DNA of 64,000 nt from Shewanella salipaludis. Its GTDB lineage: Bacteria; Pseudomonadota; Gammaproteobacteria; Enterobacterales; Shewanellaceae. The notes under the pieces were generated by a model that saw only the letters and a program-made list of their open reading frames with translations, searched no databases and was not told where the DNA came from. Made by a program: the position numbers and the translations under genes. Shown one piece after another: positions 52,622 through 60,898 of this stretch. The stretch's first letter is position 1. The number at the start of each line of letters is the position of its first letter. The DNA lies in assembly GCF_012911865.1 (NCBI RefSeq), contig NZ_JAAXYH010000001.1, positions 124,001 through 188,000 on the forward strand, read 5' to 3'.

Positions 52622-53056
52622 TCAGTTATCCTCAGGCTCAGCATCTTGCGGAGCATCGTCTTCAATATCGTATATTGTTTCGCCTTCTGCCTTGCTTGTC
52701 GCTGCTGGCACTGTGCCCAGCACGGCATAGAAGGGCTTTCCCTGCGCGAGTCTACAATACTTTTGCCAGATCTGCTCTAACAAGCTGGAGGCGGCGAGAT
52801 GTCCTTGGGCTACTTGGACAAATTGTGCCTCATCCGGGCAGCAGGGCAGGCGTTTTCCCTCGGCAAGATCTTTGAGTGCCTGGCCGTGCGTCTCCAGCAG
52901 CTCGGCTTCCTTGTTGGTAAAATCCCCGCAGCGTTTGAAGCCTTTGGGGAAATTGACGTCGTCATAGAAACGCTTGTGAGCCACAAAGCCGGTTTGGGTT
53001 GAGTGTGGGTATGTTTCAGCACCGGGAGTGCGGGGCGATAGAGACGATGCAGACAT
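52622..53056 (-). CDS. maoP: MaoP (DUF413/YifE family) chromosome organisation protein
   Basis: 144 residues. The DUF413 core is KRFYDDVNFPKGFKRCGDFTNKEAELLETHGQALKDLAEGKR..., with EQIWQKYCRLAQGKPFYAVLG near the C-terminus and an acidic tail. E. coli MaoP is needed for Ori-macrodomain organisation with the site maoS. The divergent neighbour is hdfR, the same arrangement as in E. coli, which supports orthology. Start ATG 53056; a GTG nine bases upstream is also possible. Confidence 0.85.
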   Translation of the reverse strand: MSASSLSPRTPGAETYPHSTQTGFVAHKRFYDDVNFPKGFKRCGDFTNKEAELLETHGQALKDLAEGKRLPCCPDEAQFVQVAQGHLAASSLLEQIWQKYCRLAQGKPFYAVLGTVPAATSKAEGETIYDIEDDAPQDAEPEDN

Positions 53057-53164
53057 GGCAGTCACCTACTAAATTTTGATATACAAAGATTTGCAACTGG
53101 AGTATTGGCTAGTATCATTGATTTAGAAATCAAAAAAAATTGCCTCTCTCGGTAAAGAATTTTT

Positions 53165-54055
53165 ATGGATACAGATCTACTCAAGACCTTTCTCGAGGTT
53201 TCCCGCACCCGGCATTTCGGTAAGGCGGCGGAGAATCTTTATTTGACCCGCAGTGCCGTCAGTTTCCGCGTGAAACAGCTGGAAGGCATCCTTGGGGTCG
53301 AATTGTTTGAGCGTCAGCGCAACAATATTCAACCCACGCCGGCGGGAGAACGCATGCTGGGGCATGCCGAGGCGGTATTGACCGCCTGGGAGCGCGCCAA
53401 GCAAGATGTGTCCCTGAGCCAGCTGCAATCGACCCAGCTGGCGATAGGCGCCGCCCCCAATATCTGGGATGCCTATCTTCAGGCCTATCTGCAGCCGCTG
53501 CATCTGGGCTTGCCAGGGGTTGCCCTGAGAACCGAAATTTTGACGCCGGCGGTGATGACGCGTCAATTGATGGAACGCACCCTGGACATCGCCATTTCCT
53601 TCGACCCCCCCAGTCTCGATGAATTGGAATTGGTGCCCCTGGGCAGGGTGAAGTTGCTGCTGGTGTCGAGTAAGGCCGGATTGGCGGTGGCGGATCTAAG
53701 GCGTCATGCTTACATCAAGGTGGATTGGGGCACGGCTTTCAACATAGTACACGCCCAGGATTATGCGGACCTGCCGCTGCCGGCCCTGCATACCGGCTCG
53801 GCGAGCATCGCCCTGGACTTCGTGTTCAATAATGCCGGCTGTGCCTTCCTGCCGGATCATTTGCTGCAGCCCCATCTCGATAGCGGCGAGCTGCACTTGG
53901 TTGCCGGGGCCAACGCCATTCCCAGAACCGTGTACCTGGCGTATTGGCCGCAAAACGAGAGAAGCCTCCAGGTCGCTCAGGCCATCAAGATCCTCAAGAG
54001 CGATGGCCCGCATGACGCCGAGTCGATCACCACAACAAAGGCGCAATCACGATAG
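53165..54055 (+). CDS. hdfR: LysR-family regulator HdfR
   Basis: 296 residues. N-terminal winged HTH (MDTDLLKTFLEVSRTRHFGKAAENLYLTRSAVSFRVKQLEGILGVELFERQRN) and a LysR substrate-binding domain. The divergent position next to maoP and the sequence of the HTH fit HdfR, a regulator of flagellar and other genes in E. coli. The ribosome binding site is weak. Its 3' end overlaps the convergent dgkA by 29 bases. Confidence 0.85.
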   Translation: MDTDLLKTFLEVSRTRHFGKAAENLYLTRSAVSFRVKQLEGILGVELFERQRNNIQPTPAGERMLGHAEAVLTAWERAKQDVSLSQLQSTQLAIGAAPNIWDAYLQAYLQPLHLGLPGVALRTEILTPAVMTRQLMERTLDIAISFDPPSLDELELVPLGRVKLLLVSSKAGLAVADLRRHAYIKVDWGTAFNIVHAQDYADLPLPALHTGSASIALDFVFNNAGCAFLPDHLLQPHLDSGELHLVAGANAIPRTVYLAYWPQNERSLQVAQAIKILKSDGPHDAESITTTKAQSR

Positions 54056-54398
54056 CCCAGCAAATGCCGCACAGCAGCAGACTCATGAATACGGCGGCCG
54101 AAGCTATGTCTTTGGCCTGACCGCTCAAGGGATGGATCTCATCACCGACCCGGTCGACCACGGCTTCTATGGCCGAATTCAGCAATTCGACAATCAACAC
54201 GATAAACAGGGTCAGGATCAGCAGCAAACGTTCCAGGGTGCTGATATCGAGCAGCAGGGCGATGGGTAACATGAACAGGGCCAAGATCAGCTCCTGTCTG
54301 AAGGCCGCCTCGTTGACCCAGGCTGATTGCAGACCTTGCATCGAAAAGCCGGTGGCGCGAAAGACGCGTTTGATGCCGTGATTGTTTGCTGGTTTCAT
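54027..54398 (-). CDS. dgkA: diacylglycerol kinase
   Basis: 123 residues, three membrane helices, with the signature VELLNSAIEAVVDRVG and the N-terminal FRATGFSMQGLQSAWVNEAAFRQE. It phosphorylates diacylglycerol with ATP at the inner membrane, recycling lipid from envelope glycan synthesis. ATG 54398 has GGAA a few bases upstream; the frame continues to 54479 without conserved sequence. The overlap with the 3' end of hdfR means transcripts of the two genes can form antisense pairs. Confidence 0.92.
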   Translation of the reverse strand: MKPANNHGIKRVFRATGFSMQGLQSAWVNEAAFRQELILALFMLPIALLLDISTLERLLLILTLFIVLIVELLNSAIEAVVDRVGDEIHPLSGQAKDIASAAVFMSLLLCGICWAIVIAPLLW

Positions 54399-54605
54399 AA
54401 AATTCCGGAGTTGCTCACTGATAGAATTGCCAGGAATGCCTAGTCGTGATGGCGTTTGCTGCTTTACGCCGCTAAGCACATGAATGGCCGCAGTATAACA
54501 TCGGCACAGGTCTGGATAAAACCGTCGGGCCTTGAATAACTGGGTTTGGCCTCCTAGTCTTCATTGGAGCATCTGCAGGACGCAGCAACAGGCCAGGAGG
54601 CTAGC

Positions 54606-55466
54606 ATGTCATTCATTGGAGTCGTTACCTTAGTGCTGGGTTTGAGCCTCTTGTTGCTCCCCTTGGGCAGCAGCGCGCGCGATCTCAGCCGCCCCCGCAG
54701 CAAACCGCCACTCCAGCTCGCCAGCCAGTTCACTCAGGACATAGTCCCGGCAGAATATCTGGTGAGTGAAAAACTCGATGGCGTCAGAGGCTATTGGACC
54801 GGCAGTGAGTTGCTGACCCGCCAGGGTTACCCTATTGCCGTCCCCGCTTGGTTTGTGGCCGATTTCCCCGATTATCCCCTGGATGGGGAGTTGTGGCTGG
54901 CGCGGGGCGGCTTCGAGGCCGTCTCTACCCTGGTTCGGCATGGCGGCGCCGATGATGCGCTCTGGCATAGGGTCAGTTTCAGGGTATTCGACCTGCCCGC
55001 CTACCCGGCGGTTTTCGCCGAACGTTACGCCTTCGCCAAGGCCCATCTCAACCCAACGAGTGCTTACCTCAAGCTCATCCCCCAATTTCAATTGGACAGC
55101 ATCGCCAGTGTATACGCTAAGTTGGACGCCAGTGTGGCGGCCGGGGCCGAAGGGCTGGTCTTGCACAGGAAACACGCACCATATGCGGCGGGGCGGAATC
55201 AGGATATGATGAAATTGAAACCCCATTACGATGCCGAAGCCGAAGTGATAGGCTATCGCCCCGGCAAAGGGCAGTTCAGCGGCATGATGGGGGCCCTGGT
55301 GGTGCGTACCCCACAGGGGCTGGAATTCAGTCTAGGCATAGGTTTTAATCTTAAGCAAAGGCAACAACCGCCCGCCATAGGCACAGTGGTGACGTATCAA
55401 TATTCGGGTCTGACCGCCAATGGGCTGCCAAGATTTGCCCGTTTTCTCCGGATACGTTCCGATTAG
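54606..55466 (+). CDS. ligE: exported ATP-dependent DNA ligase (LigE-type minimal ligase)
   Basis: 286 residues. A clear N-terminal hydrophobic signal (FIGVVTLVLGLSLLLLPLGSSA) precedes a minimal ligase: adenylation motif EKLDGVRGYW with Lys56, motif III FRVFDLPAYP, motif IV AEGLVLHRK, motif V MKLKPHYDAEAEVIGY, and an OB domain. Lig E enzymes of gammaproteobacteria and Neisseria carry such leaders and act outside the cytoplasm, possibly on DNA for uptake or biofilm. AGGAGG is 5 bases before ATG 54606. Confidence 0.88.
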   Translation: MSFIGVVTLVLGLSLLLLPLGSSARDLSRPRSKPPLQLASQFTQDIVPAEYLVSEKLDGVRGYWTGSELLTRQGYPIAVPAWFVADFPDYPLDGELWLARGGFEAVSTLVRHGGADDALWHRVSFRVFDLPAYPAVFAERYAFAKAHLNPTSAYLKLIPQFQLDSIASVYAKLDASVAAGAEGLVLHRKHAPYAAGRNQDMMKLKPHYDAEAEVIGYRPGKGQFSGMMGALVVRTPQGLEFSLGIGFNLKQRQQPPAIGTVVTYQYSGLTANGLPRFARFLRIRSD

Positions 55467-55513
55467 CACAGGCCTGAGCGGTATTCGGATAATGCATGAA
55501 TCAAGAGGGTTAA

Positions 55514-55981
55514 ATGAAGTCAATCACATCGGTACTCTTCGTTTGCATGGGCAATATTTGTCGCTCGCCGACGGCCGAGGCACTCTGCCGGGCCAAACTG
55601 CAACAGAAGGGGTTAAATCTCAGAATAGATTCTGCCGGTACCCTGGGTTTTCATCGAGGTAATCCGCCGGATCCCCGTGCCGTTGCCGCCGGCGAGAAAC
55701 GCCACCTGAGTTTCGATGGGATCTTCGCCAGGCAGATCACTGCCGAAGACTTCGAACAATTCGATTTGATCCTCGCCGCCGATAAGCAGAATCTGGTCGA
55801 ACTCAGCGCCCTATGTCCGCCGGCACATAAGGATAAACTGCATCTGATGTTATCCTTCGGCACCCTGGGGATAGGGGAAGTACCGGATCCCTACTATGGC
55901 AGCAGTGACGGCTTTGAAACTGTGCTGGACTTGCTGGATGACAGCCTGGAAAGGCTACTCGAGCAGGTGGCGGTATACTAG
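55514..55981 (+). CDS. low-molecular-weight protein-tyrosine phosphatase
   Basis: 155 residues, full length for the family. The active-site loop CX5R is Cys11-Met-Gly-Asn-Ile-Cys16-Arg17 in VLFVCMGNICRSPTAEA, and the general acid Asp lies in EVPDPYYGSSDGFE. Some relatives act in polysaccharide export; no such genes are nearby, so a general phosphatase role is assumed. GAGGG lies upstream of the ATG. Confidence 0.93.
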   Translation: MKSITSVLFVCMGNICRSPTAEALCRAKLQQKGLNLRIDSAGTLGFHRGNPPDPRAVAAGEKRHLSFDGIFARQITAEDFEQFDLILAADKQNLVELSALCPPAHKDKLHLMLSFGTLGIGEVPDPYYGSSDGFETVLDLLDDSLERLLEQVAVY

Positions 55982-56017
55982 CATGGGGCAAAGCCGGACC
56001 CGAGTCCGGCTCAGGTG

Positions 56018-56959
56018 TTAATCGTTATGGCGTTTGCCTGAGCGTTTCAGTTGCTCCTGTTCCAGCTTGGCTTGCTTCTCGGCTTCTTTCTCGGCCATGA
56101 TGCGGGCCACTTCTTCCTTCTCGACCTCGGCCATGGCCGGGGTTTCCAGGCTGAGTAAGCCTATCTTACCCGAGCGGTACTCGTGCAGCAGCAATTCGGA
56201 TGCCTTATGCAGATCTATGCGGCCACCCGGCCTCAAGGCGCCGCGCTTACGCCCTATGGCTTCGAGCAGCGCCATATCATCCTCGGGCAATTCGCTCAGT
56301 TTATAACGTTCGCAAATTTCCTTGGGGTAGGCGCTGAGGAAATACTGGGCGGCGAACAGGGCCACATCTTCGTATTCCATGGCGGTATCCTTGATGGCGC
56401 CTGTGACCGCCAGGCGGTAGCTGCTGGCCTCGTTATCCACCTTGGGCCAGAGGATCCCCGGAGTGTCTGACAGCACTATGCCATTCCTGAGGTTGATGCG
56501 CTGCTGGGTCTTGGTGACGGCGGGCTCGTTACCCGTCTTGGCGATGACGCGTCCCGCCAGGGTGTTGATTATGGTGGACTTGCCCACATTGGGTATGCCC
56601 ATGATCATGGTGCGTATGTCCTTCTCTACCTTGTCACGGTTCGGCACCAGCTTGCGGCAGATATCGGGAATGCGCTTCACCATGGCGGCCTGCAGGGTCG
56701 TGATGGCGGTGGCCTTCACCCCTTGTTCACGCTCCAGATATTCGATCCACTGGGCCGTGACTGAAGGATCGGCAAGATCCGATTTGTTGAGCAATTTAAT
56801 ACAGGGTTTGTCGCCCCTGAGCTTGGCCACCATGGGATTTTCGCTGCTGAAGGGGATGCGGGCATCCAGTACCTCGATCACTAAGTCGACCTGAGGCATG
56901 GCCTCTTCGATCTCTTTGCGTGCCTTGTGCATGTGTCCCGGATACCACTGAATTGCCAT
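56018..56959 (-). CDS. ylqF: ribosome biogenesis GTPase YlqF/RbgA
   Basis: 313 residues. Circularly permuted GTPase: the G4 motif NKSD (LLNKSDLADP) comes before G1 GIPNVGKST and G3 DTPGILWP. N-terminal WYPGHMHKARKEI is the family hallmark. In Bacillus RbgA matures the 50S subunit. A helical, Lys/Glu-rich tail follows residue 280. A minus-strand terminator separates it from the upstream oxygenase gene. Confidence 0.93.
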   Translation of the reverse strand: MAIQWYPGHMHKARKEIEEAMPQVDLVIEVLDARIPFSSENPMVAKLRGDKPCIKLLNKSDLADPSVTAQWIEYLEREQGVKATAITTLQAAMVKRIPDICRKLVPNRDKVEKDIRTMIMGIPNVGKSTIINTLAGRVIAKTGNEPAVTKTQQRINLRNGIVLSDTPGILWPKVDNEASSYRLAVTGAIKDTAMEYEDVALFAAQYFLSAYPKEICERYKLSELPEDDMALLEAIGRKRGALRPGGRIDLHKASELLLHEYRSGKIGLLSLETPAMAEVEKEEVARIMAEKEAEKQAKLEQEQLKRSGKRHND

Positions 56960-57023
56960 GATGACGCCTTGTCTTAACTGATTGCCAAAGAGGAATATTC
57001 TACCTCTTTGGCGGGTAAATTCA

Positions 57024-57049
57024 TAAAAAAAGCGCCCTGGGGCGCTTCT
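57024..57049 (-). terminator. Terminator between the 2OG-Fe oxygenase and ylqF genes
   Basis: On the minus strand AAGCGCCCC / GGGGCGCTT-like stem followed by a run of Ts, 15 bases after the oxygenase stop. Confidence 0.8.
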
Positions 57050-57064
57050 TATCTCAGAGTCTGA

Positions 57065-57907
57065 TTAAATCACACCCAACTCGCGCAGTCTTTCCTTCAG
57101 GTAGCTGTCGGCCGTGTAGCGCTCGGACAATACCACGGATGGATTCGGGTGCAGGAATAACGGCAAGGAGATCCGTGACTTGGTCTTATCTGTACCTTCA
57201 GGGTTGATGACCCTGTGTGAGGTCGATGGGAAATAGCCCCCCGAGGCTTCCTGCAGCATGTCACCTATGTTGATGATGATGCTGCCAAAGTCGCTCGGTA
57301 CATCGAGCCAGGTGCCGTCTTTGGCCTTGACCTGCAGTCCGGGCTCGTTGGCGGCCGGCAGCACGGTCAGCAAGTTGATGTCTTCATGCGCCGCGGCACG
57401 AATGGCCCCCAGCTCTTCATCACCCGTCATAGGCGGATAATGCAGCACCCGCAACAGGGTTTGCTGACTGTCTTTGATCATGTCCGGCAGTGCCATGGAG
57501 AAACGTGCCGCCACTTCGGCGGGCGAGTGGGCCTCGACCCAACCCAGCAGCTCAGATGCCAGCGCGTTGGCTTGGGCATAATAGGTCAGGATGTTTTCCC
57601 TGAGTGAGTCAGGGATCCTGCCCCAAGGGTAGATATGGAAGTATTCTTTGATGTCTTTAACCGTATTGCCCTTGGCCGTTTCCGACACGGATGCCGGGAA
57701 GAAGCCATCCTGGGTCTCGGGTTTGAACAGGAAGTCATGCTTGGCTTCGGATTGGAAGAAGGCATGCCACTCCTGGTAGATGTTTTCCACCAAGGCCTTG
57801 TCTATCGGGTGGTTGGACAACACGCCAAACCCGGTTTCCCTCAATGACTCGACAAATTTTGCGGCGCTGTCGGGCGCGCGATAATCGATTGTTTCTAATT
57901 TCATCAT
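57065..57907 (-). CDS. 2-oxoglutarate/Fe(II)-dependent oxygenase (isopenicillin-N-synthase-like)
   Basis: 280 residues. DIOX_N region (ETIDYRAPDSAAKFVESLRETGFGVLSNHPI) and jelly-roll core with the iron triad His and Asp in AAHEDINLLTVL and the distal His in STSHRVIN; the 2-oxoglutarate-binding arginine is in KSRISLPLF. The bacterial substrate is unknown. Start at ATG 57907; an ATG immediately after is equally possible. Stands alone. Confidence 0.88.
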   Translation of the reverse strand: MMKLETIDYRAPDSAAKFVESLRETGFGVLSNHPIDKALVENIYQEWHAFFQSEAKHDFLFKPETQDGFFPASVSETAKGNTVKDIKEYFHIYPWGRIPDSLRENILTYYAQANALASELLGWVEAHSPAEVAARFSMALPDMIKDSQQTLLRVLHYPPMTGDEELGAIRAAAHEDINLLTVLPAANEPGLQVKAKDGTWLDVPSDFGSIIINIGDMLQEASGGYFPSTSHRVINPEGTDKTKSRISLPLFLHPNPSVVLSERYTADSYLKERLRELGVI

Positions 57908-58120
57908 CTGTGTTCTTATTTTAAGTTAACCCCGCGCCAGTTTAGCCGCGCGCAGATATAAGTGCAAATTTTGCCATCGCCAGCTTGGCCCTGGCATCCG
58001 TGCAGCACTATCTTGGGATCTCACTGGACAAACCCGGGCGCTTATTTGAATAATGATACGAAATTATCCGCAACGGCGGCGGGTCCTATTGGATCCCAAC
58101 GGCAGACAAGGTAGCTATAG

Positions 58121-59032
58121 ATGCGTGAATTGACCGATTTTGAGAAATATGTGATCGAAGAGAAGGGGACCGAAAGGCCTTTCTCCGGCGAATATGTCAC
58201 CCTCGATGCCCCCGGGTTATACCTGTGCAAGAAGTGCGGCGCACCGCTATATCGCTCCGACAGCAAGTTCAACGCCCACTGTGGCTGGCCGGCGTTCGAC
58301 GATGAGATCCCGGGGGCCGTGACCCGGCATCCGGACCCGGATGGCAGCCGCACCGAAATCGTCTGCAGCCGCTGCCAAGGCCATCTGGGGCATGTATTCG
58401 AGGGGGAATTCCTTACCCCGAAGAATGTCCGCCATTGCGTGAACTCTGTCTCCTTGCTGTTTCAGCCACAGGATGCCGAGCAGCCGCGCTCGAATGAACG
58501 GTTGGCCACCCTGGGAGGGGGCTGCTTCTGGTGCCTGGAGGCAATCTTCGCCGCGCTCAAGGGGGTTAAGGGAGTGAGATCCGGTTATGCCGGTGGCTTG
58601 GCCGAGGAGGCGGATTACCGGACAGTCTGCAGTGGCAGCACGGGGCATGCGGAAGTGGTGCAGATAACCTATGATCCGGCCGAGATCAGTTTCGGTACCC
58701 TGTTGCAGGTGTTTTTCCAGAGCCATGATCCGACGACCCTCAATCGCCAGGGCAATGATATCGGCCCTCAATATCGCTCGGTCATCTTCGCTCACGATTC
58801 CGAGCAGATAGACAGTGCCTCGGCCATGATAGAAAAACTGGGGCAGGCCGGCCTTTGGGCAGGGCCCATAGTGACAGAGCTGACTGGGTACCAGGCCTTT
58901 TATCCGGCAGAAAATTACCATAACGACTACTTTGCCCTGCATGGAGAGCAGCCCTATTGTCAGCTGGTCGTCCGCCCCAAGGTTGAGAAATTCAGGGCCG
59001 CCTTCGCAGCCCTGTTGAAACAGGAGTCTTGA
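58121..59032 (+). CDS. msrBA: bifunctional methionine sulfoxide reductase MsrB-MsrA fusion
   Basis: 303 residues. N-terminal MsrB domain (about 3-112) with zinc pairs CKKC and CSRC and the catalytic cysteine in RHCVNSVSLLF. C-terminal MsrA domain (about 125-290) with GGGCFWCLEAIF and HAEVVQITYDP. It repairs both the R and S forms of methionine sulfoxide using thioredoxin. The order MsrB before MsrA is the reverse of PilB-type A-B fusions. AAGG precedes the ATG; no signal peptide, so cytoplasmic. The end of the gene is part of a 14-bp tandem repeat. Confidence 0.93.
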   Translation: MRELTDFEKYVIEEKGTERPFSGEYVTLDAPGLYLCKKCGAPLYRSDSKFNAHCGWPAFDDEIPGAVTRHPDPDGSRTEIVCSRCQGHLGHVFEGEFLTPKNVRHCVNSVSLLFQPQDAEQPRSNERLATLGGGCFWCLEAIFAALKGVKGVRSGYAGGLAEEADYRTVCSGSTGHAEVVQITYDPAEISFGTLLQVFFQSHDPTTLNRQGNDIGPQYRSVIFAHDSEQIDSASAMIEKLGQAGLWAGPIVTELTGYQAFYPAENYHNDYFALHGEQPYCQLVVRPKVEKFRAAFAALLKQES

Positions 59033-59070
59033 AATAAGAGGGTTGAAACAAGAGTCTTGAAATAGGAGGG
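59015..59070 (+). repeat. 14-bp tandem repeat over the msrBA stop codon
   Basis: Four exact-length units: TTGAAACAGGAGTC, TTGAAATAAGAGGG, TTGAAACAAGAGTC and TTGAAATAGGAGGG. The first encodes the last residues of MsrBA and the stop lies across the first boundary. Units 1/3 and 2/4 pair as alternating higher-order copies. Confidence 0.9.
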
Positions 59071-59167
59071 TGAAATAGCATCCTGTCTCTCGAGCCGAGA
59101 CCTGTCAGCAAGGGCAAAGCAAGCCATAAAACCGAGCAATGAAAGCTAGGCAATAAGAATCAGGCAA

Positions 59168-59197
59168 TAAAAAAGCGAGCCAGGCTCGCTTCTTTAT
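59168..59197. terminator. Terminator between msrBA and the SulP gene
   Basis: AAGCGAGCC / GGCTCGCTT stem with A run and T-rich side, probably bidirectional. Confidence 0.82.
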
Positions 59198-59212
59198 TTT
59201 CCTGGCCGCAGC

Positions 59213-60772
59213 CTAGGAATCCAGCTTATCGTCCGCCACCTTATAATGGGGATCTTCAATCAAGTTCACTTCGACCAGATCGCCTGCGTTGCGCAGCAGT
59301 TGCCTGCAATCGCCGCTGAGGTGGCGCAGGTGCAGGCGTTTGCCGGCGGTGACATAACGCTCGGCCAGGGTATCTATGGCTTCCAGTGCCGAGTGATCCG
59401 CGACCCGGGAATTACCGAAGTCGACTATCACATCCTGTGGATCTGTCTTGGCATCGAACAGTTCGAGGAAATTGGCCACAGAGCCGAAAAATAACGGTCC
59501 GTTGAGGCGATACACCTTCCAGCCCTGGCTGTCTTCGCTGATCTCGACATTGATATGCTTGGCGTGCTCCCAGGCGAACACCAGGGCCGAGACTATCACC
59601 CCGACAAACACCGCGAAGGCCAGATCCGTGAACACTGTGACCGTGGTCACCAGCACTATCACGAAGGCATCGTGCTTAGGCACCTTATTCATCACCCTGA
59701 AACTGGCCCACTCGAAGGTCCCTATCACCACGATGAACATCACCCCGACCAAGGCGGCCAGGGGGATGATCTCGATGAAGGCCGAGCCGAACAGTATGAA
59801 GGTCAACAGGCCGACAGCCGCCGTGATGCCAGACAGGCGGCCACGGCCACCCGAGTTAATGTTGATCATCGACTGGCCTATCATGGCACAGCCACCCATG
59901 GCACCGAAGAAGCCGCTGGTGATGTTGCCGACACCTTGGCCTACGCATTCCTTGTTGCTGCGTCCACGGGTGCTGGTCATCTCATCTATCACTGTCAGGG
60001 TCAGCAGGGATTCTATGAGGCCAACGGCCGCCAGGATACAGGCATAAGGCAGTATTATGTACAGGGTCTGCAGGTTGAAGGGCACGCTGGGGATGGCGAA
60101 ACTGGGCAGGTTTCCGGCTATGGTGATATTGTCATCGCCACTCATGGTCTTGAGAAAATCCAGCACGTTGCGGGTATCCAGATCCAGGCCGACGACCAGT
60201 GCCGTCACCGTCAATATGGCCACCAGGGAGGAGGGCACAGCCGTGGTGAGCTTGGGCAGGAAATGAATGATGGCCATGGTCAAGGCCACCAGGCCCAGCA
60301 TCAAGAGCAAGGGCTCCTGTGCCATCCATACCAGATCGCCGGCGGCATCCTTGACCTTAAACTGCCCCAGCTGGGCCAGAAAGATCACTATCGCCAGGCC
60401 ATTGACGAAACCTATCATCACAGGGTAAGGCACTATGCGGATAAATTTGCCCAGTTTGAAGATACCGGCACAGATCTGGATCAGGCCGGCGAGCACCACG
60501 GCGGCAAACAGGTATTGCACCCCATGTTCCATCACCAGCGACACCATGACCACGGCCATGGCACCGGTCGCGCCGGAGATCATCCCGGGACGGCCACCAA
60601 TGAGCGCGGTGATTAGCCCCATGATGAAGGCGGCATAGAGCCCGACCATGGGTTCCACATGGGCAACGAAGGCGAAAGCCACGGCTTCCGGAATGAGTGC
60701 GAGTGCCACTGTGAGCCCCGAAAGCACGTCGGCTTTGTGGCTGCTGGTTTTATGACGAATGAGATCGAACAT
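59213..60772 (-). CDS. SulP-family anion transporter with STAS domain (second of two)
   Basis: 519 residues. SulP core beginning [60 protein letters not shown], around ten to twelve membrane helices to about residue 390, then a shortened STAS domain ([35 protein letters not shown]). It is quite different in sequence from the SulP at 29332, so a separate subfamily (sulfate- or bicarbonate-type). GAGG is four bases before ATG 60772; an ATG at 60790 lacks a ribosome binding site. It lies immediately downstream of rne. Confidence 0.88.
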   Translation of the reverse strand: MFDLIRHKTSSHKADVLSGLTVALALIPEAVAFAFVAHVEPMVGLYAAFIMGLITALIGGRPGMISGATGAMAVVMVSLVMEHGVQYLFAAVVLAGLIQICAGIFKLGKFIRIVPYPVMIGFVNGLAIVIFLAQLGQFKVKDAAGDLVWMAQEPLLLMLGLVALTMAIIHFLPKLTTAVPSSLVAILTVTALVVGLDLDTRNVLDFLKTMSGDDNITIAGNLPSFAIPSVPFNLQTLYIILPYACILAAVGLIESLLTLTVIDEMTSTRGRSNKECVGQGVGNITSGFFGAMGGCAMIGQSMININSGGRGRLSGITAAVGLLTFILFGSAFIEIIPLAALVGVMFIVVIGTFEWASFRVMNKVPKHDAFVIVLVTTVTVFTDLAFAVFVGVIVSALVFAWEHAKHINVEISEDSQGWKVYRLNGPLFFGSVANFLELFDAKTDPQDVIVDFGNSRVADHSALEAIDTLAERYVTAGKRLHLRHLSGDCRQLLRNAGDLVEVNLIEDPHYKVADDKLDS

Positions 60773-60851
60773 TGATCCTCTGTTTTTCATGTTGGGTTGC
60801 GGTTCAGGCGGCGGATACTAACAAAAAAACCACTGCGGCTAAACCTTGGAC

Positions 60852-60886
60852 AAAAAAAAAGCCATGCACCAGGCATGGCTTGTTTT
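60852..60886 (-). terminator. Terminator of rne
   Basis: Stem AGCCATGC / GCATGGCT with a 5-base loop; on the minus strand followed by a long T run. It lies about 20 bases after the rne stop. Confidence 0.85.
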
Positions 60887-60898
60887 CAGGGTGCCGGC

